In this document: piece after piece, positions 45,298 through 52,847 of the stretch
How the letters are laid out: each line of letters begins with the position of its first letter
Position numbering within the stretch: the first letter of the stretch is position 1
DNA from: Streptomyces barkulensis
GTDB taxonomy: Bacteria; Actinomycetota; Actinomycetes; Streptomycetales; Streptomycetaceae
NCBI RefSeq assembly: GCF_002843305.1
Contig: NZ_PGSG01000104.1
Span: forward strand, 124,001 to 188,000
DNA length: 64,000 bases
Direction of reading: 5' to 3'
The notes under the pieces: generated by a model
Told to the model about the DNA's origin: nothing
What the model saw: the letters and a program-made list of their open reading frames with translations, nothing else
Databases searched by the model: none
Position numbers and translations under genes: made by a program

Positions 45298-45546
45298 TCA
45301 GGCGCTGCGCCTGAGTCTGCGCCGCTCCTCCTCCGACAGCCCGCCCCACACCCCGTAGCGCTCGTCGTTGGCGAGGGCGTACTCCAGGCACTCGATGCGC
45401 CCCTCGCACGACTGACAGATCTTCTTGGCGTCCACGGGAGTTCTGCCCGGCTCCGGGAAGAAGGGCTCGGAGCCGATCTGCGCGCACAGCGCGCGCTCCC
45501 ACCATCCGGTCAGCTGCCCGACCGGACCGGAGTAATCAATTGCCAT
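45298..45546 (-). CDS. WhiB-family Fe-S transcription factor, 82 aa
   Basis: The four cluster ligands are present in WhiB order and spacing: Cys21, Cys44, Cys47, Cys53 (C-x2-C-x5-C), followed by G-V-W-G-G-L-S-E-E-E-R-R, the glycine-rich turn that contacts sigma factor, and a basic end. There is no additional AT-hook as in WhiB7. WhiB proteins bind sigma-A region 4 and control development or stress. Three 11-bp repeats lie just upstream of its start (45570-45602). Confidence 0.93.
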   Translation of the reverse strand: MAIDYSGPVGQLTGWWERALCAQIGSEPFFPEPGRTPVDAKKICQSCEGRIECLEYALANDERYGVWGGLSEEERRRLRRSA

Positions 45547-45569
45547 GCCGGGAAGCCTGCCCGGCGCCG

Positions 45570-45602
45570 ATCAACGTTTCGTCAACGTCCGATCAACGCG
45601 CG
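45570..45602. promoter_or_regulatory. Three 11-bp direct repeats upstream of whiB-like gene
   Basis: GATCAACGTTT, CGTCAACGTCC and GATCAACGCGC follow one another exactly, so TCAACG recurs at 45571, 45582 and 45593, one helical turn apart. Beginning 24 bp upstream of the start codon, they could be a head-to-tail binding site for a regulator. Confidence 0.65.
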
Positions 45603-45676
45603 CTGACCGGCCCCCGTCGGCTCCCACCCTCCCACCTCCGCACACCCGCGCCCCGGGGTTCGCGCCACCGGGCGTG

Positions 45677-46273
45677 TCAGCCCGCGGCGCGCGTGTAGGT
45701 GAGGATCACCGCGCCGCTGCCGAGGACCGTGTGGTCGGTGAGCGTCCAGGCACGCGGATCGAAGGAGGCCTTGCGGGAGAACACCGGGATCCCGTCGCCG
45801 ATGGTCATCGGAGCGATCTTGAGGATCAGCGTGTCGATCTCGGTGTAGAGGGAGCCGGCCAGTTCGGCGCCGCCGATCAGCCAGATGTCCTTGCCGTCCT
45901 GCCGCTTGAGTTCCCGGACGGTGGCCACCGGGTCGTCGGCGACGAGTTCGACGGCCGGGTCCGGGCTCTCGGTCATGCTCCGGGAGAAGACCAGATGACG
46001 CAGGTGGGGGTAGGCGTCGGTGACCCCGGCCGCCAGGCCGATCTCGTAGCTGCGTCTGCCTTCGAGCACGGTGTCGAAGCGTGTGCCCTCCGCTGTGACG
46101 GACAGCGCCTGCCGGGCCTGCGCGGGCAGTGTCTCGGGGTACTCGGCCACCAGATGCCGGATGTAGTCCTCCGCGAGGGGCCAGAAGCCGTTCGGGCCGG
46201 TGGGGTCCGCGCCGCCCGGGCCCGCGATGAAGCCGTCGGGGGTGATGGCGACGTAGTAGACGAGTCTGCGCAC
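45677..46273 (-). CDS. DHFR-like (RibD C-terminal domain) family protein, 198 aa
   Basis: The DHFR/RibD-C fold is shown by V-A-I-T-P-D-G-F-I-A-G-P, the F-D-T-V-L-E-G-R-R-S-Y-E strand-helix, I-W-L-I-G-G-A-E-L and the C-terminal I-A-P-M-T-I-G-D-G-I-P-V-F. These stand-alone proteins are common in streptomycetes and mostly uncharacterised; a role in folate or flavin metabolism is not shown. GTG 46273 follows GGAAGGGA. It borders a region of gene debris. Confidence 0.88.
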   Translation of the reverse strand: MRRLVYYVAITPDGFIAGPGGADPTGPNGFWPLAEDYIRHLVAEYPETLPAQARQALSVTAEGTRFDTVLEGRRSYEIGLAAGVTDAYPHLRHLVFSRSMTESPDPAVELVADDPVATVRELKRQDGKDIWLIGGAELAGSLYTEIDTLILKIAPMTIGDGIPVFSRKASFDPRAWTLTDHTVLGSGAVILTYTRAAG

Positions 46274-46484
46274 ACTGGTTCCCTTCCATCGGTCCGCTGT
46301 CGCGGTGCGGCCCGGGCCGCCGGGTGTGGCGTGCCGGGGTGCGGGGCCGCTCGGTGATCATCGCACCGGGCCGGTCGCGCGGGTGCCGTTCCGCCGATTC
46401 CCGCGGGCACTCGCACAGCCGACGGCCCGGCCCCGCCCCCGCCCGGCTGGGACGGGCGCCGGTGGGGGCCGGTGGGGGCCGGTG

Positions 46485-46622
46485 GGGGCGTTCGAGGAGG
46501 CCGAGGAGTGGCTGGTCGAGTCGCTCGGAATGTGGTGGCCGGACGCGGACGAGGGCAAACTGCTGGACGCCGCCACCGCTTGGCGGGACTTGTTGACGCG
46601 GGCCAGGCGGGGCCACCGGTAG
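46485..46622 (+). pseudogene. N-terminal fragment of a polymorphic toxin/WXG-like secreted protein
   Basis: The frame ending at 46622 encodes E-E-A-E-E-W-L-V-E-S-L-G-M-W-W-P-D-A-D-E-G-K-L then L-L-D-A-A-T-A-W-R-D. This resembles the start of large actinobacterial polymorphic toxins and WXG100-like proteins (W-L-x-x-x-L-G-x-x-W-P-x-x-D-E-x-K-x-x-x-x-A-x-A-W). After about residue 40 the similarity stops at a junction near 46590, where DUF421 sequence begins on the other strand. No start codon with a ribosome site is seen. Confidence 0.5.
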
Positions 46623-46892
46623 GCGGCGGCGTCCAGCGCCGGGCTCCAGCAGATGACGGTGGCGGCCGGCAGGACGCCGTCCGCGATGGAGCTGCTCTTC
46701 CCCACCAGGCCTGGGGCGACCACCGCCTGGCCGACCGGCACCACGAGGAAGACGTCGGTGATCCCGAGGCCGCCGGCCTCGCGCTGTCCGGCGACGCGCA
46801 CCATCGCCATCCAGCAGGAAGGTGACCGTGCCCCGCAGGAAGGTCCCCACAAGGGGGACGCCGGGGGCGAAGAGGGTGTTCCAGTCGGGCAT
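46590..46892 (-). pseudogene. Truncated, frameshifted DUF421 (YetF-like) membrane-protein gene
   Basis: ATG 46892 opens M-P-D-W-N-T-L-F-A-P-G-V-P and T-F-L-R-G-T-V-T-F-L-L, the N-terminus of DUF421 proteins. Near 46800 the reading must shift one frame, after which V-G-Q-R-E-A-G-G-L-G-I-T-D-V and S-S-S-I-A-D-G-V-L then A-L-D-A-A-A-Y-R-W-P-R-L-A-R continue the same family. Homology stops near 46590, so the C-terminal half is gone. Both the frameshift and the deletion would kill the gene. Confidence 0.7.
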
Positions 46893-46920
46893 GCACCGAG
46901 ACAACCACCGCCCTGACGGG

Positions 46921-46996
46921 AGGCCCGCCTGCGACGCGCGGCGGTCCCGCCCTCCGAGCGGAGGACGGGACCGCCCGGCCCGTCGCAGGCGGGCCT
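46921..46996 (-). terminator. Long nested stem-loop after the DrrAB-like operon
   Basis: Outer arms of 15 bp (46921-46935 with 46982-46996), inner arms of 10 bp (46940-46949 with 46966-46975) and a terminal 5-bp stem (46951-46955 with 46960-46964) are all perfect. It lies four bases after the permease stop, and so is a very strong terminator for that operon. Confidence 0.85.
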
Positions 46997-47000
46997 CTCG

Positions 47001-47855
47001 TCAGCCGACCCGCTGCATCGCCTTGCGGTGCCGCTCGGCCATCGCGGCCCCGGACTCACGGCGGGCCATCCTGCGCAGGACGGGCGGTGCGAGGAGGAGC
47101 CCGGCGACCGCCCAGGCGCCCAGTACGCCCACCGTCTCCAGGTATCGCCAGGACTCGCCGATCTCGGCGGCGACAGCCACGTCCGGCAGCAGCGCGGCAC
47201 GCAGGCCGAGGCCGAGCCAGTAGACGGGGAAGACCTGTGCGACGAGCTGCAGCCACTCGGGCAGCTCCGTCAGCGGGAAGTAGATCCCGGAGATCACCAC
47301 CAGCCCCATCACCGGGAGCATCAGCAGCCCGATGGTGCGCGGGCTGGTGACGAGCGAGCCGATGACGGCGCCCGCCGGCAGGGTCGCCAGGAGGCCCAGC
47401 GGCACCACCCACACCAGCGTCAGCAGCGCTCCCCCGCCGCGCTGGGCGACCCCGTCGACCATGAACACGCCGACGGCGAAGGGGAGCACCATGGAGACCA
47501 GGGCCGTGCCCGAGACCATGACGACCTTGCCGACCAGATGACCGACCATGCCGTGGGGTACGGCCTTGGCGCGCAGCAGCGTGCCGTCCTCGCGCTCGGT
47601 CGCCAGCAGCTGCGCCGTGGTCATCACCCCGGTGAACGCCAGCGTCATCCCCAGCATGCTCGGCAGCATGAACGCGCCCGCCGAGATGCCCGCGCCCTCC
47701 AGCGCCTCGTCCCCGACCAGGAACAGCGGCACGATGAGCAGGACGGTCCAGAGCACGTACCCGAACACGTCCTGGCCGCTGGTGAAGGTCTGCTTGAGTT
47801 CCGTCCAGCCGCGCCGCAGGCCCGTCCTGGCCGCGTACCACACCGGGTTGTTCAT
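47001..47855 (-). CDS. ABC-2 type exporter permease (DrrB-like), 284 aa
   Basis: Six hydrophobic segments are visible, with the ABC-2 pattern M-T-T-A-Q-L-L-A-T-E-R-E-D-G-T-L-L-R, G-L-L-M-L-P-V-M-G-L-V-V-I-S-G-I-Y-F-P and L-P-E-W-L-Q-L-V-A-Q-V-F-P. These are features of drug/antibiotic-exporter permeases. ATG 47855 overlaps the ATPase stop (ATGA). It would form a homodimeric channel driven by the ATPase; no biosynthetic cluster is near to suggest a substrate. Confidence 0.9.
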   Translation of the reverse strand: MNNPVWYAARTGLRRGWTELKQTFTSGQDVFGYVLWTVLLIVPLFLVGDEALEGAGISAGAFMLPSMLGMTLAFTGVMTTAQLLATEREDGTLLRAKAVPHGMVGHLVGKVVMVSGTALVSMVLPFAVGVFMVDGVAQRGGGALLTLVWVVPLGLLATLPAGAVIGSLVTSPRTIGLLMLPVMGLVVISGIYFPLTELPEWLQLVAQVFPVYWLGLGLRAALLPDVAVAAEIGESWRYLETVGVLGAWAVAGLLLAPPVLRRMARRESGAAMAERHRKAMQRVG

Positions 47856-48826
47856 CGCGCTGCCTCCCCGAAGGCGTGTGCCGCCCGCTCGCCGGTGACG
47901 TGGCCCGCCTCCAGCTCCCGCACCATCGTCAGATAGGTGTCCTCCAGGCTCGCCCGGCGCACCTCCAGCCCGCCGATCGCGTCGCCGTGCTCCTCGAAGA
48001 GGCGGCGGACGAACCGGGTGGGCTCGGCCGTCGACTGCTCGAAGGGTCTCCCGTCCCGCGTCCAGCGCACGGTGGCCTCGGCCGACGCCTGCCGGGACAG
48101 CTCCGCGGCCGGGCCGTCGGCCACGATCCGGCCGCCGGCCAGGATGAGGATCCGGTCGGCGAGCTTCTCCGCCTCGGCGAGGTCGTGGGTGGTCATCAGG
48201 ACGGTGGTGTTCTCGTCCGCGAGCCCGCGCACCAGGCCGTGGAACTCGTTCCTGGCCTCCGGGTCCAGGCCGGCCGTCGGCTCGTCCAGGAACAGCAGCT
48301 CGGGCCTGCCCACGATGCCGACGGCCACGTCCAGGCGCCTGCGCTGCCCGCCCGACAGGGTCGCGACCCGCTTGTGCGCCTGCTCGGTCAGGCCGATGGC
48401 GGCGATGAGCTCGTCGGTGTCCCACGGCCGCCGGACGAGGTCGGTGGAGTACGGCGCGTAGTAGGCGCCCAGGTGCTCCAGCAGCTCCCGCACCCGCCAC
48501 TTGCCGTGGTCGCGCCAGGACTGCAGGACGATGCCCAGGCGCGCGCGCCACCGCTCATCCCCGTGGGCCGGGTCGGCGCCCAGTACGGTCACCTCGCCGG
48601 CCGAGCGCATCCGGAAGCCTTCCAGGACCTCGATCGTGGTCGTCTTGCCCGCGCCGTTCGGGCCCAGCAGTACGAGGACCTCGCCCCGGCGGGCGGTGAA
48701 CTCCACTCCCCTGAGCACGTCCTGGGTGCGGTAGCGCATCCGCAGGCCGCGTACGTCGATGACCGTGTCACTCCCCGGCGGGCTGCCTCCGGCTCCGGCT
48801 CCGGGTATGGCGTGGTCGGCCGTCAT
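47852..48826 (-). CDS. ABC exporter ATPase (DrrA-like), 324 aa
   Basis: Walker A G-P-N-G-A-G-K-T-T, the Q-loop region V-L-Q-S-W-R-D-H-G-K-W, signature L-S-G-G-Q-R-R-R-L-D-V-A, Walker B L-L-F-L-D-E-P-T-A-G-L-D-P and T-H-D are present. The C-terminal 90 residues form the DrrA-type regulatory domain (V-R-R-A-S-L-E-D-T-Y-L-T-M). ATG 48826 is chosen for the GGGGGAGAG ribosome box; longer upstream frames run into repeat DNA. It is coupled to the permease. Confidence 0.92.
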   Translation of the reverse strand: MTADHAIPGAGAGGSPPGSDTVIDVRGLRMRYRTQDVLRGVEFTARRGEVLVLLGPNGAGKTTTIEVLEGFRMRSAGEVTVLGADPAHGDERWRARLGIVLQSWRDHGKWRVRELLEHLGAYYAPYSTDLVRRPWDTDELIAAIGLTEQAHKRVATLSGGQRRRLDVAVGIVGRPELLFLDEPTAGLDPEARNEFHGLVRGLADENTTVLMTTHDLAEAEKLADRILILAGGRIVADGPAAELSRQASAEATVRWTRDGRPFEQSTAEPTRFVRRLFEEHGDAIGGLEVRRASLEDTYLTMVRELEAGHVTGERAAHAFGEAAR

Positions 48827-48930
48827 CGGCTCTCCCCCGTCTCTTTCGTGGTCCGCTCCGCGGGGCCGGGGTCGGAAGGCTGTGCCCGCGTCCGTGGTCA
48901 TGGGACGCGCTGTGCGGCCGTGGCCGCCCT

Positions 48931-48997
48931 TCCGGGCCCTCCCCCGGACGGGCACCCTACCGAACGGCCCGGCCGCACTCCTCGGCGAGCGGTACGG
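48931..48997. repeat. Degenerate copy of the 50280-50345 element
   Basis: This stretch (TCCGGGCCCT ... CGGACGGGCA ... GAACGGCCCGGCCGCA ... CGGCGAGCGG) closely resembles 50280-50345, differing by a few substitutions and one indel. The two copies lie on either side of the antiporter gene. This copy keeps the inner hairpin but lacks the left outer arm. The rest of the 296-bp gap (48827-49122) shows no gene. Confidence 0.75.
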
Positions 48998-49122
48998 CCG
49001 TACGCGCACACCGCGGCCGGGCGGGCCGGTCGGCCGACGAGTGGGTGAGTTCGGCCCGGCGAAAGGACGGCACGGCGGTCGGCAGCACGACGGCCCACCG
49101 GCGGCTGCCTACGCTGCGGGGT

Positions 49123-50217
49123 GTGGATATCGCCGAGGTTGTGCTGGTGGCGGGCGGACTGGTCGTGCTCGTCGGCGGCGGGGAGCTGCTGGTCCGCGGA
49201 GCCTCCGGGCTGGCGGCACGGCTCGGTCTCTCGCCGCTCGTCATCGGCCTGACGGTGGTGGCGTTCGCCACCTCCGCACCGGAGCTGGCGGTCACCCTCG
49301 GCGCGGCTCTGAGCGGCGAACCCGACCTTGCCGTCGGCAACGTGGTGGGCAGCAACATGGTCAACGTGCTCCTCGTCCTCGGCGCCTCTGCGATCGTGCT
49401 GCCGCTGACCGTCAGGTCCCAGTTGGTACGTCTGGACCTGCCCATCCTCGTCGGGGTGTCCGTGCTGCTGCTCGCCCTGGCGGCGGACGGCGCCGTCACC
49501 GCGGGCGACGGTGCGCTGCTGCTGGCCATCATCGTCGGCTACACCGCGCTGGCCCTGGTGACGGGCCGTCGGCAGGCCGGCTCCGGGCCCTCCGGCGCGG
49601 ACGCCGGACAGGGCGCGCAGCGTCCGCTGTGGACGCAACTCGCGGCGGTGGCGGTCGGCGTGGGCCTGCTGGCCGTCGGAGCCCGCATGCTCGTGGAGGG
49701 GGCGGTCGGGATCGCGACCGGGTTCGGGGTGAGCAGTCTGGTCATCGGGCTCACCGTGGTGGCGGTGGGCACCTCGCTGCCCGAGCTGGCCACCTCGCTG
49801 ATCGCGGCCCGGCGCGGGGAGCGCGACCTGGCGGTGGGCAACATCGTGGGCAGCTGCCTCTTCAACATCTGCGTGGTGCTGGGGCTGGCCGGTGTGATCG
49901 CCCCGGGCGGGGTGCCGGTGGCGCCGGCCGCGGTCGCACTCGACATCCCGCTCATGATCGCCACCTCGGTCGCACTGCTGCCGGTCGCGTTCACCGGGCT
50001 CGCGATCGCCCGGTGGGAGGGTGCGCTGTTCCTGGCCCTCTACGCCGCCTACACGGCTTACCTGCTGCTCGCGGCCACCGAGCACGACGCGCTCGAGGGG
50101 TTCACCACCGTCATGCTGTGGTTCACCCTTCCGCTCGTCGCGCTCACCCTCGTCGTCCTGGCCTCCTTCGAGGCCGGCCGGCGGCGCGGCGGCGGGCGTC
50201 CGATCGTGCCGCGGTAG
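49123..50217 (+). CDS. Calcium/sodium antiporter (CaCA superfamily, YrbG-like), 364 aa
   Basis: Two inverted alpha-repeats are clear: G-L-T-V-V-A-F-A-T-S-A-P-E-L-A-V with G-N-V-V-G-S-N, and G-L-T-V-V-A-V-G-T-S-L-P-E-L-A-T with G-N-I-V-G-S-C. Ten or so hydrophobic segments are predicted with a central cytoplasmic loop (about 150-170). Such proteins exchange Ca2+ or K+ against Na+ or H+. GTG 49123 is the most likely start because the first span begins there, although its ribosome site is weak. The gene is flanked by related terminator-like repeats. Confidence 0.9.
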   Translation: MDIAEVVLVAGGLVVLVGGGELLVRGASGLAARLGLSPLVIGLTVVAFATSAPELAVTLGAALSGEPDLAVGNVVGSNMVNVLLVLGASAIVLPLTVRSQLVRLDLPILVGVSVLLLALAADGAVTAGDGALLLAIIVGYTALALVTGRRQAGSGPSGADAGQGAQRPLWTQLAAVAVGVGLLAVGARMLVEGAVGIATGFGVSSLVIGLTVVAVGTSLPELATSLIAARRGERDLAVGNIVGSCLFNICVVLGLAGVIAPGGVPVAPAAVALDIPLMIATSVALLPVAFTGLAIARWEGALFLALYAAYTAYLLLAATEHDALEGFTTVMLWFTLPLVALTLVVLASFEAGRRRGGGRPIVPR

Positions 50218-50258
50218 CCCGGACCGCCCGGACCGCCCGCCCCGCGCCGGCTGGGAAC

Positions 50259-50317
50259 GGCCGTTCGGTGGGGCGCCCGTCCGGGCCCTACCCGGACGGG
50301 CTTCCTGCCGAACGGCC
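50259..50317. terminator. Nested 10+10-bp stem-loop, bidirectional terminator
   Basis: Outer arms GGCCGTTCGG (50259-50268) with 50308-50317 and inner arms CCCGTCCGGG (50276-50285) with 50291-50300 are perfect, around a 5-nt loop. It lies between the convergent antiporter and DUF397 genes. Confidence 0.85.
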
Positions 50318-50329
50318 CGGCCGCACACC

Positions 50330-50518
50330 TCAGCGAGCGGCGCGGCCCAGGAAGTCCTCCCACACGGACGGGGAGACGGCGAGGACCGGGCCGTCCTCCT
50401 CCTTGGAGTCGCGGACGTGCACGGCTCCGGGGCGGTACGCGACCTCCACGCAGCTGTCCCCCTGGGAACCGCTGTGGCTGCTCTTGAACCAGTTCAGCTC
50501 GTCGCCTGCGCTGCTCAT
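50330..50518 (-). CDS. DUF397 protein, 62 aa
   Basis: The sequence has all family blocks: W-F-K-S-S-H-S-G, D-S-C-V-E-V-A, V-H-V-R-D-S-K and W-x-D-F-L (here V-W-E-D-F-L) near the end. DUF397 proteins are partners of the XRE/DUF5753 regulators and are sometimes described as their antagonists (as in BldB/WhiJ-type modules). ATG 50518 overlaps the stop of the XRE gene (ATGA), so the two are made together. Confidence 0.92.
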   Translation of the reverse strand: MSSAGDELNWFKSSHSGSQGDSCVEVAYRPGAVHVRDSKEEDGPVLAVSPSVWEDFLGRAAR

Positions 50519-51339
50519 AGCTCTCCTCGCATCCGCTTCAACAGTTCGACCGAGTCCGCCGGGGACAGGGCCTGCGAACGCATCCTGGCATAGCGCATCT
50601 GCATCAGGCTGACGTCTTTCCGCCCGGCTACGAGCTGGCCGGTTTGCTGCCCCTCCGCGTATCCGAGCCACCTGTGCTCCCGCGTCTCCATCAGCTGCAT
50701 CGGGCCGTCCGTGCCCGCGTGGTGGGGCTGGCGCAGCGGCATGATCTGGATCTCGACGTTCCACAGCCGCGCGCACTCGATGAGGTGGTCGAGCTGCTCC
50801 CGCGTGACCTCGTCCCCGCCGGTGCGGCGCAGCAGCACCGCCTCCTCGATGATGAAGCTGAGCGCGATCGGCGGTTCGCGCCGCAGCAGTTCCTTTCGCG
50901 CCAGCCGCGCGGCGATCCGCTCGGCCAGTTCCTTCTCGGTGGGCGGCGGCGGGACGTCGAGCATGACCGCCCGCGCGTACGCCTCCGTCTGGAGCAGGCC
51001 GGGCACCACCCGGCACTCGTAGACGCACAGGGTCACCGCCGTCTTCTCCAGCTGCGCCCACAGCCGGAACCACGCCGCCAGCCCCGGCTGCCGCGCCACG
51101 TTCCGCGCCGCCACGCGCAGGACGCCGAAGGCGTCCAGAACCTCCTCCGCCCGCTCGACGAAGTCCTCGGGCGGCATACGGCGGCCCTGCTCGATCGAAC
51201 TGATCGTGTGCGGCGAGTAGATCACCTCCTCCGCGAGCTGTTCCCGGGTCAGCGCCGCGCGCTCGCGGAAGACCTTGAGCACTGCCCCGAAGGTCTTCAG
51301 GCTGTCGGACGTCCCTGGTCCGCCGTCGATGTTCGCCAT
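50515..51339 (-). CDS. XRE-type regulator with DUF5753 domain (WhiJ-like), 274 aa
   Basis: The helix-turn-helix is at about 20-72 (F-R-E-R-A-A-L-T-R-E-Q-L-A-E, Y-S-P-H-T-I-S-S-I-E-Q-G-R-R). The DUF5753 effector domain follows, with W-F-R-L-W-A-Q-L-E, Y-E-C-R-V-V-P-G-L-L-Q-T-E-A-Y-A-R and L-A-R-K-E-L-L. Streptomyces carry many such XRE-DUF397 pairs linked to development and antibiotic control. A repeat pair just upstream (51351-51384) may be its own operator. It diverges from the 89-aa/DUF6879 pair. Confidence 0.93.
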   Translation of the reverse strand: MANIDGGPGTSDSLKTFGAVLKVFRERAALTREQLAEEVIYSPHTISSIEQGRRMPPEDFVERAEEVLDAFGVLRVAARNVARQPGLAAWFRLWAQLEKTAVTLCVYECRVVPGLLQTEAYARAVMLDVPPPPTEKELAERIAARLARKELLRREPPIALSFIIEEAVLLRRTGGDEVTREQLDHLIECARLWNVEIQIMPLRQPHHAGTDGPMQLMETREHRWLGYAEGQQTGQLVAGRKDVSLMQMRYARMRSQALSPADSVELLKRMRGEL

Positions 51340-51350
51340 GAGTGGCCCCC

Positions 51351-51384
51351 TCGTCGCACATGTCGTGGATGCGTCGTACATGTC
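51351..51384. promoter_or_regulatory. Direct-repeat operator candidate upstream of the XRE gene
   Basis: TCGTCGCACATGTC (51351-51364) and GCGTCGTACATGTC (51371-51384) repeat with a 20-bp period (two turns), each holding the palindromic ACATGT. Located 12-45 bp upstream of the regulator start, they fit an autoregulatory site. The rest of the 417-bp gap (51340-51757) shows no gene. Confidence 0.55.
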
Positions 51385-51757
51385 CAACGAGGCGGTGGGG
51401 GCCGGGTGCTCGTACGCCGCGGGGCCACCGCCCGTACACACCTGCCTGTACGTGCCGTCATCGTGGCGTGGGGCGTCGGCAGCCCGGCAGGGTGGGCGCA
51501 TGACACCGACAACAGCCGCCGCGTGCACCGGACTCCCGCCGGCCGGGGCCGCGCCCACGGCGTACTTCGGCCCCACCACTCGCGTGCGCTTCTCTCTGGG
51601 GCGCCGGATGAGGCCGCGGCCTCACGGAGGTTCCGGAAGCCCTTCCCGCCGGTTGGCCCGAAAGCATGTTCCCCAAGCCGTCTCCCCTCACTACAGTTGC
51701 CGCGTTTGCGCTGGTCAGCATGGCCGGGCACCGGATCCGGCCGGAGGGGTGGCAGCT

Positions 51758-52027
51758 GTGGACAGGCCCTGGGAAGCCGATGCCGGAACCGACTTCAAAA
51801 GGAGGGTCGGCAAGTCCCCTCAGGAGTTGGGGGTGACGACCGACAACGCCGACTGTCCGGACATCTGGGAGCTCGGGAACGGGGACATCGCCGTCATCGG
51901 ACGGGACCTCACGGAATCACTCGGAAAGAACCTGCCGGCCGGTGTGTCGATCGGAGCCGACGAGCGGCTGGTGGTTATCCCCAGGAGCATGATGATCGCG
52001 GCGAAACCGGATATCCCCAATGTTTGA
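51758..52027 (+). CDS. Conserved hypothetical protein of XRE/DUF6879 loci, 89 aa
   Basis: The start GTG 51758 follows CCGGAGGGG by eight bases. The product contains S-P-Q-E-L-G-V-T-T-D-N-A-D-C-P-D-I-W-E-L, G-D-I-A-V-I-G-R-D-L-T and a late V-V-I-P-R-S-M-M-I-A-A-K-P. I recognise this as the small partner commonly found before DUF6879 genes, without known activity. It overlaps the DUF6879 gene by eight bases and shares the divergent promoter region with the XRE gene. Confidence 0.75.
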   Translation: MDRPWEADAGTDFKRRVGKSPQELGVTTDNADCPDIWELGNGDIAVIGRDLTESLGKNLPAGVSIGADERLVVIPRSMMIAAKPDIPNV

Positions 52028-52661
52028 ATCATTCCCGGCAGGTGAATCAGTGCGCCTCGACCGGAAGAAGTACCACGAGGACTTCTACCGTGTCTTCGAG
52101 AGCGGGATCCGGCAGCTGAGGAAGCTCGAACGCGGCCAGCACTTCAGGGAACGCGGCTTCCCGAGCTGGGAGGCCTTCGACTCCGGGGAGTGGGAGACGG
52201 CCCTCTCCCTCGTCGAGGAGAAGCGCGAGGTCTATACACGGCAGTTGCGGGAAACGGAACGCCTCGGAGTCCGGCAGCGCCGTCTGCGGGTGGTGGAGTT
52301 CCCCGTCACGCCGTATGTGCAGTGGGAGTTCTTCGTCCTCCGCCTCAAGATGGAACTGGGCGACGAGATCAGGGCGATCGACGCCCGCGCCATCGCGGAG
52401 ACCGAGCGCGAGCGGCCCGTGCCCGAGGTGGTGATCCTCGGGGACCGGGCCATGTACGAGGTGGTCTACGAGAACGGGGACGCGGCGGGCGCCCGGCGAT
52501 ACGCCGATCCGGCGCTGATCGCCGAGACGGCGGCCGGTTTCGACGCGCTCTACGAGCGCGGCGAGGACTTCACGGAGTTCTTCGAGCGGGAGATCGCTCC
52601 GCTGCCCCCGCCCGCCGTGGGGCGCCGTGTCGCCGCCGGGCACGGGGCGCCGTCGGCCTGA
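52020..52661 (+). CDS. DUF6879 family protein, 213 aa
   Basis: The protein has the DUF6879 pattern: F-x-S-G-I-R-Q-L-R-K-L-E-R-x-Q-H-F-R-E, V-E-F-P-V-T-P-Y-V-Q-W-E-F-F-V-L-R-L-K-M-E-L-G, V-I-L-G-D-R-A-M-Y-E-V-V-Y and Y-A-D-P-A-L-I. Function is unknown; such proteins are frequent next to XRE regulators in actinomycetes. The 8-bp overlap with the 89-aa gene implies co-expression. After the stop, four 8-bp tandem repeats follow. Confidence 0.85.
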   Translation: MFESFPAGESVRLDRKKYHEDFYRVFESGIRQLRKLERGQHFRERGFPSWEAFDSGEWETALSLVEEKREVYTRQLRETERLGVRQRRLRVVEFPVTPYVQWEFFVLRLKMELGDEIRAIDARAIAETERERPVPEVVILGDRAMYEVVYENGDAAGARRYADPALIAETAAGFDALYERGEDFTEFFEREIAPLPPPAVGRRVAAGHGAPSA

Positions 52662-52695
52662 CCCGCTCCCTGCCCCTGGCGCCCCGGTCTCCCGG

Positions 52696-52727
52696 CTTCC
52701 CGGCTTCCCGGCTTCCCGGCTTCCCGG
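52696..52727. repeat. Four 8-bp CTTCCCGG tandem repeats
   Basis: CTTCCCGG is repeated four times exactly, preceded by a near-copy TCTCCCGG. It lies 35 bp after the DUF6879 stop in a 186-bp non-coding gap. No further feature is seen there. Confidence 0.9.
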
Positions 52728-52847
52728 CCGTACCGCGTGCCCATGTGCACCGCGCCGACGCCCACCGTTCCGCTCAGGGCCGGTGGGCGTCGGCGCGACT
52801 GCGGCGACGCGTTCGGCGCGCGGGGCGGTGACGGGCGCATGCGCCCG

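Noticed and set aside
46305..46484. Upstream extension of the plus-strand toxin-like frame as a full gene
   Set aside because: The extension is Pro/Arg-rich, lacks a ribosome site and has no similarity to toxin leaders; only the last 46 codons look like a genuine fragment.
51361..51721. Short frames on both strands between the XRE gene and the 89-aa gene
   Set aside because: Poor codon bias, no ribosome sites and no recognisable product; better explained as a divergent promoter region.
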